Of a stretch of 64,000 bases of DNA, positions 59,548 through 64,000 are shown one piece after another; the first letter of the stretch is position 1; the number at the start of each line of letters is the position of its first letter. The translations under genes and the position numbers were made by a program. A model generated the notes under the pieces. It saw only the letters and a program-made list of their open reading frames with translations, did no database searches and was not told the DNA's origin. This stretch comes from an uncultured Chloroflexales bacterium (GTDB taxonomy: Bacteria > Chloroflexota > Chloroflexia > Chloroflexales > Chloroflexaceae): positions 1-64,000 of the forward strand of contig CALGUG010000010.1 in assembly GCA_937902315.1 (NCBI GenBank), read 5' to 3'.

Positions 59548-60966
59548 TTATTTGCTCGCAGCCTCGTAGTCTGCGATCACATCGTCGAGCCCACCCTGAG
59601 TGAAGAAGAACTGCTCGGGGATGTGGTCGACCTCACCAGCCAAGAGGCGGGCGAAGCTGCGTACGGTCTCGGCGATCGGCACATACTTGCCGGGGCGTCC
59701 GGTGAACTTCTCTGCTACGTGGAAGGGCTGGCCCAAGAAGCGCTCGATCTTGCGGGCGCGTGCTACGGTCAGCTTGTCTTCGTCGCTCAATTCTTCAACG
59801 CCCAGAATGGCGATGATGTCTTGCAGGTCCTTGTAGCGCTGCAACACGCTCTTAACCTGCTGAGCGACACGGTAGTGCTCCTCGCCCACGATGTTGGGGT
59901 CGAGAATACGGCTGGTCGAAGCCAGCGGGTCTACCGCGGGGAAGATACCCTTCGACGCGATGCTGCGCTCCAAGGTGATGGTAGCGTCCAAGTGGGCGAA
60001 GGTGGTCGCCGGAGCCGGGTCGGTATAGTCGTCTGCGGGCACGTATACGGCCTGCATCGAGGTGATCGAACCCTTCTTGGTCGAGGTAATGCGCTCTTGG
60101 AGCTCACCCATCTCGGTACCGAGGGTCGGCTGGTAACCTACCTGCGAGGGCAGACGGCCCAGAAGTGCCGATACCTCAGAACCTGCTTGCACGAAGCGGA
60201 AGATGTTGTCGATAAAGAGCAGGATGTCGCGGCCTTCATCGCGGAAGTACTCGGCCATAGTCAGTGCGGTCAAGCCGACGCGCAGACGGGCGCCGGGCGG
60301 CTCGTTCATCTGACCGAAGACCATTACGGTCTTGTCGAACACCGAGGTGTTCTCGTCGATGGCGGCAGCCTTCATTTCGGCGATCAGGTCGTTACCTTCG
60401 CGTGAGCGCTCGCCTACACCGGCGAACACCGAGTAACCGGACTGCTCACGGGCGATGTTTGCGATCAGCTCCTGAATGGTTACGGTCTTGCCGGTACCTG
60501 CACCACCGAATACTGCGGTCTTACCACCACGGGTGAAGGGTGCGATCAGGTCGATAACCTTAATGCCGGTTTCGAAGATCTGAGCCTGGGTGCTCTGCTC
60601 ATCGAACGAAGGCGGTTGTTGGTGAATCGGTCGGCGCTCGACACTGGCATCCACAGGGGGTTGGTTGTCGATCGGATCGCCGAGTACGTTAAATACGCGA
60701 CCCAAGGTTTGGGGGCCGACGGGCACAGCGATCGGTGCGCCGGTATCGACAGCCTTCAAACCACGGCGCAGACCATCGGTGGTGCTCATAGCAACCGCCT
60801 TGACCATACCGCGGCCAAGGTGTTGCTGTACTTCACATACGAGTCGACCACCGTCTTCTGTTTGAATCTCAATTGCGTTGTAGATCTCGGGCACCTGTCC
60901 CTCGGGGAAGCGCACCGTAACCACAACACCAATGATTTCGGTAAGTTCGCCAGTTGCTCCAGCCAT
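59548..60966 (-). CDS. atpD: ATP synthase F1 beta subunit
   Basis: 472 residues. Walker A GGAGTGKTVTIQEL, catalytic Glu in GVGERSREGNDL, Walker B DILLFIDNIFRF, and the DELSEED-type helix EELSDEDKLTVARAR. Catalytic subunit of the F1 head; fourth gene of the visible atp cluster. Confidence 0.99.
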   Translation of the reverse strand: MAGATGELTEIIGVVVTVRFPEGQVPEIYNAIEIQTEDGGRLVCEVQQHLGRGMVKAVAMSTTDGLRRGLKAVDTGAPIAVPVGPQTLGRVFNVLGDPIDNQPPVDASVERRPIHQQPPSFDEQSTQAQIFETGIKVIDLIAPFTRGGKTAVFGGAGTGKTVTIQELIANIAREQSGYSVFAGVGERSREGNDLIAEMKAAAIDENTSVFDKTVMVFGQMNEPPGARLRVGLTALTMAEYFRDEGRDILLFIDNIFRFVQAGSEVSALLGRLPSQVGYQPTLGTEMGELQERITSTKKGSITSMQAVYVPADDYTDPAPATTFAHLDATITLERSIASKGIFPAVDPLASTSRILDPNIVGEEHYRVAQQVKSVLQRYKDLQDIIAILGVEELSDEDKLTVARARKIERFLGQPFHVAEKFTGRPGKYVPIAETVRSFARLLAGEVDHIPEQFFFTQGGLDDVIADYEAASK

Positions 60967-61068
60967 TATATACTCCGCTCAGGATGTAGATGGTTGGGCC
61001 GCTTTCAGGGTCATAGTTGGGCCTTGCAAGCGGTTACCGACCATCGAGAAATCCGAAAGTTAGTCAAC

Positions 61069-61941
61069 TTATTCCATTGCCGCCGTAGCCGCAGTGATCT
61101 CGGACACTTCGTTTGTAATACCAGCTTGGCGTGTTTTGTTGAAGGAGAGAGTTAGGTCGCGTACCAACTCCTTAGCGTTGTCGGTAGCGTTACGCATAGC
61201 AACCATCTGAGCTGAATAGAAACTGGCAATATTCTCCAGCACAGCTTGGTAGAGTTGCACTTCAACAAAGCGGGGCAACAGTTCGCTCAATACTTCACTC
61301 TGATCGGGTTCGTAGTTATAGTCGAAGCTTTTGCCTTCGCTCTTGCCGCTTGGCGGCTCAATCGGCAGCAGCCGCTTGACAGCCGGGCGTTGAACAAGGG
61401 TATTTACGAATTCGCTATAGATCATGTACACTTCATCGTAGCGTCCTTGACGGAAACCTTCGATGATGTTTGTCGAGATGCCTAGGGTGTCAGCGAGGCC
61501 TGGCGTGTCGCCGATTTTGATGATTTCGGCTGCCAGATTCTGCCTGCTGCGTGCCAAAAAGTCGCGACCCTTTTTACCGATCGCATAGGTTTCGACATTG
61601 CGTCCCTGAGCGCGTTGGTCAAGAATGAAGGAACCGACGCGACGCAGCACGTTCGACACTAGGCTTCCTGCGAGACCACGATCAGGCGTGACGACCACGA
61701 CAGCTACATTTTTGACTGGCGTGCGCACATCGAGCAGGGTGCCTTTGCGGGCAGCTGCTCCCATACGGCTCGTCAGTTCGCTCATCACATCGTGCAGACG
61801 GTCTGCATAGGGTCGAGTGGCGAGCACATTACGCTGCGCTCGTCGCATCTTCGACGCTGCGACCATCTCCATCGCTTTGGTGATTTGAGCAACGTTCTTC
61901 ACCGAGCGAATGCGTCGGCGAATTTCACGTCCACTCGCCAT
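61069..61941 (-). CDS. atpG: ATP synthase F1 gamma subunit
   Basis: 290 residues, with the conserved N-terminal helix REIRRRIRSVKNVAQITKAMEMVAASKMRRAQ and C-terminal helix MVAMRNATDNAKELVRDLTLSFNKTRQA that form the rotating coiled coil. Confidence 0.98.
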   Translation of the reverse strand: MASGREIRRRIRSVKNVAQITKAMEMVAASKMRRAQRNVLATRPYADRLHDVMSELTSRMGAAARKGTLLDVRTPVKNVAVVVVTPDRGLAGSLVSNVLRRVGSFILDQRAQGRNVETYAIGKKGRDFLARSRQNLAAEIIKIGDTPGLADTLGISTNIIEGFRQGRYDEVYMIYSEFVNTLVQRPAVKRLLPIEPPSGKSEGKSFDYNYEPDQSEVLSELLPRFVEVQLYQAVLENIASFYSAQMVAMRNATDNAKELVRDLTLSFNKTRQAGITNEVSEITAATAAME

Positions 61942-61997
61942 GGTTATCTCCTCATGTCGGTAGCGAAGCCCTACGCTTCGCTACCAACGGGTTTGCA

Positions 61998-63566
<1,569 letters not shown>

Positions 63567-63586
63567 CTATACCCTCCTGGGGAACA

Positions 63587-63645
63587 CTGAAGGCTGAAAA
63601 CTGAAGGCTGAAAATTAACCCACCTTCAGCCTTCAGCCTTCGGGC
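63587..63645. repeat. Intercistronic direct and inverted repeat between atpH and atpA
   Basis: CTGAAGGCTGAAAA is repeated in tandem (63587-63600, 63601-63614) and opposed by TTCAGCCTTCAGCCTTC (625-641 of the same kilobase), giving a stem of at least 10 bp within the operon. Confidence 0.75.
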
Positions 63646-63662
63646 CTCAGCTCTTCATTTCT

Positions 63663-64000
63663 TTAGCTCGCTAGCATATTGCGCTGTACTGCACTGAGAC
63701 GTGTTCGGAGACTGTTATCAAGCACTTGGTCGCCCACTCGGATAATCAAACCACCGATGAGAGACTCATCGACCAAGAAGTTGACGACCAGATCGTCTCC
63801 GTAGCGCTGGCGCAAATCAGCAGTGATCTTGTCCTTCTGGCTGGTGCTGAGTTCAACAGCGCTTGTAACGTCGGCATCGAGTGATTGCGAAGCCGGACGG
63901 GCGATAAAGCCTTCAAGCGCATCGGCAATTGTGCTCAGTTGGGAAATGCTCCCCTCGTTCGCTAAAACTGCCAAGAAGTTGCGAAGCTCTGCACTCGCAT
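63663..64000 (-). CDS. atpH: ATP synthase F1 delta subunit (N-terminal part outside window)
   Basis: The frame is open to the window edge; ~112 C-terminal residues are visible. ELRNFLAVLANEG and the terminal DESLIGGLIIRVGDQVLDNSLRTRL signature identify the delta/OSCP family, the peripheral stalk-to-head connector. Confidence 0.95.
   Translation of the reverse strand, partial: ASAELRNFLAVLANEGSISQLSTIADALEGFIARPASQSLDADVTSAVELSTSQKDKITADLRQRYGDDLVVNFLVDESLIGGLIIRVGDQVLDNSLRTRLSAVQRNMLAS

Overview
The window looks like a piece of a free-living bacterial chromosome, most probably a member of the Chloroflexota (class Chloroflexia). This is inferred from gene content rather than measured: a very large SdrD-type B-repeat surface protein, several secreted proteins that end in a Y/F/W-L-P-x-V-type tail, a PP2C phosphatase and PknB-type kinases with proline/threonine/serine-rich linkers, a RIO-type kinase, and an F1 gene cluster in the order delta-alpha-gamma-beta-epsilon. 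One tRNA-Thr(CGT) is present. There is no rRNA, prophage, integrase or CRISPR array.

Layout. 1-11 kb: two convergent surface-protein genes (a truncated one on +, a 3.2-kresidue one on -). 11-12 kb: AT-rich spacer. 12-20 kb: single metabolic genes (cysteine hydrolase, class III aminotransferase, PIG-L deacetylase, GNAT acetyltransferase, dual TrkA/RCK channel-like protein). 20-25 kb: secreted beta-helix, FG-GAP and small unknown proteins plus tRNA-Thr. 25.5-31.5 kb: complete Mrp Na+/H+ antiporter operon mrpABCDEFG. 31.6-39.4 kb: sirtuin, GyrI-like protein, mutL, PP2C phosphatase, A-type Fe-S carrier, rhodanese, DUF309 protein and a sigma-70-like factor. 40-46 kb: SDR, aldo/keto reductase, a large HxxxDG acyltransferase-like protein and its Ser/Thr kinase partner. 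46.4-52.1 kb: a Cys-rich micropeptide, a hairpin-rich leader, a heterodimeric ABC exporter, a RIO kinase and a coiled-coil protein. 53-57 kb: pckA, an M48 protease and a methyltransferase. 57-64 kb: mreB and the atpHAGDC cluster with a methyltransferase gene inserted before atpC.

The spacers are not empty. They carry two interspersed repeat families: 13 copies of a REP-like element with core GCGTCCGCCTACGGCTAC, and four copies of a 178-224 bp MITE-like element with terminal inverted repeats. The MITEs have 9-10 bp flanking duplications in two cases, and three of the four lie next to or inside a REP-linked hairpin. Many recognisable promoters share an extended -10 (TGnTAnnnT).

The most noteworthy candidates are: (i) the ABC exporter / RIO kinase / coiled-coil operon, preceded by a leader ORF that overlaps a terminator hairpin (compare bmrBCD attenuation) and by a 24-codon Cys-rich ORF; (ii) an array of CCGCA boxes with exact 11-bp phasing in front of the sigma factor; (iii) the MITE/REP system; (iv) a strongly structured non-coding block at 15.58-15.93 kb; (v) the 881-residue protein coupled to a kinase.
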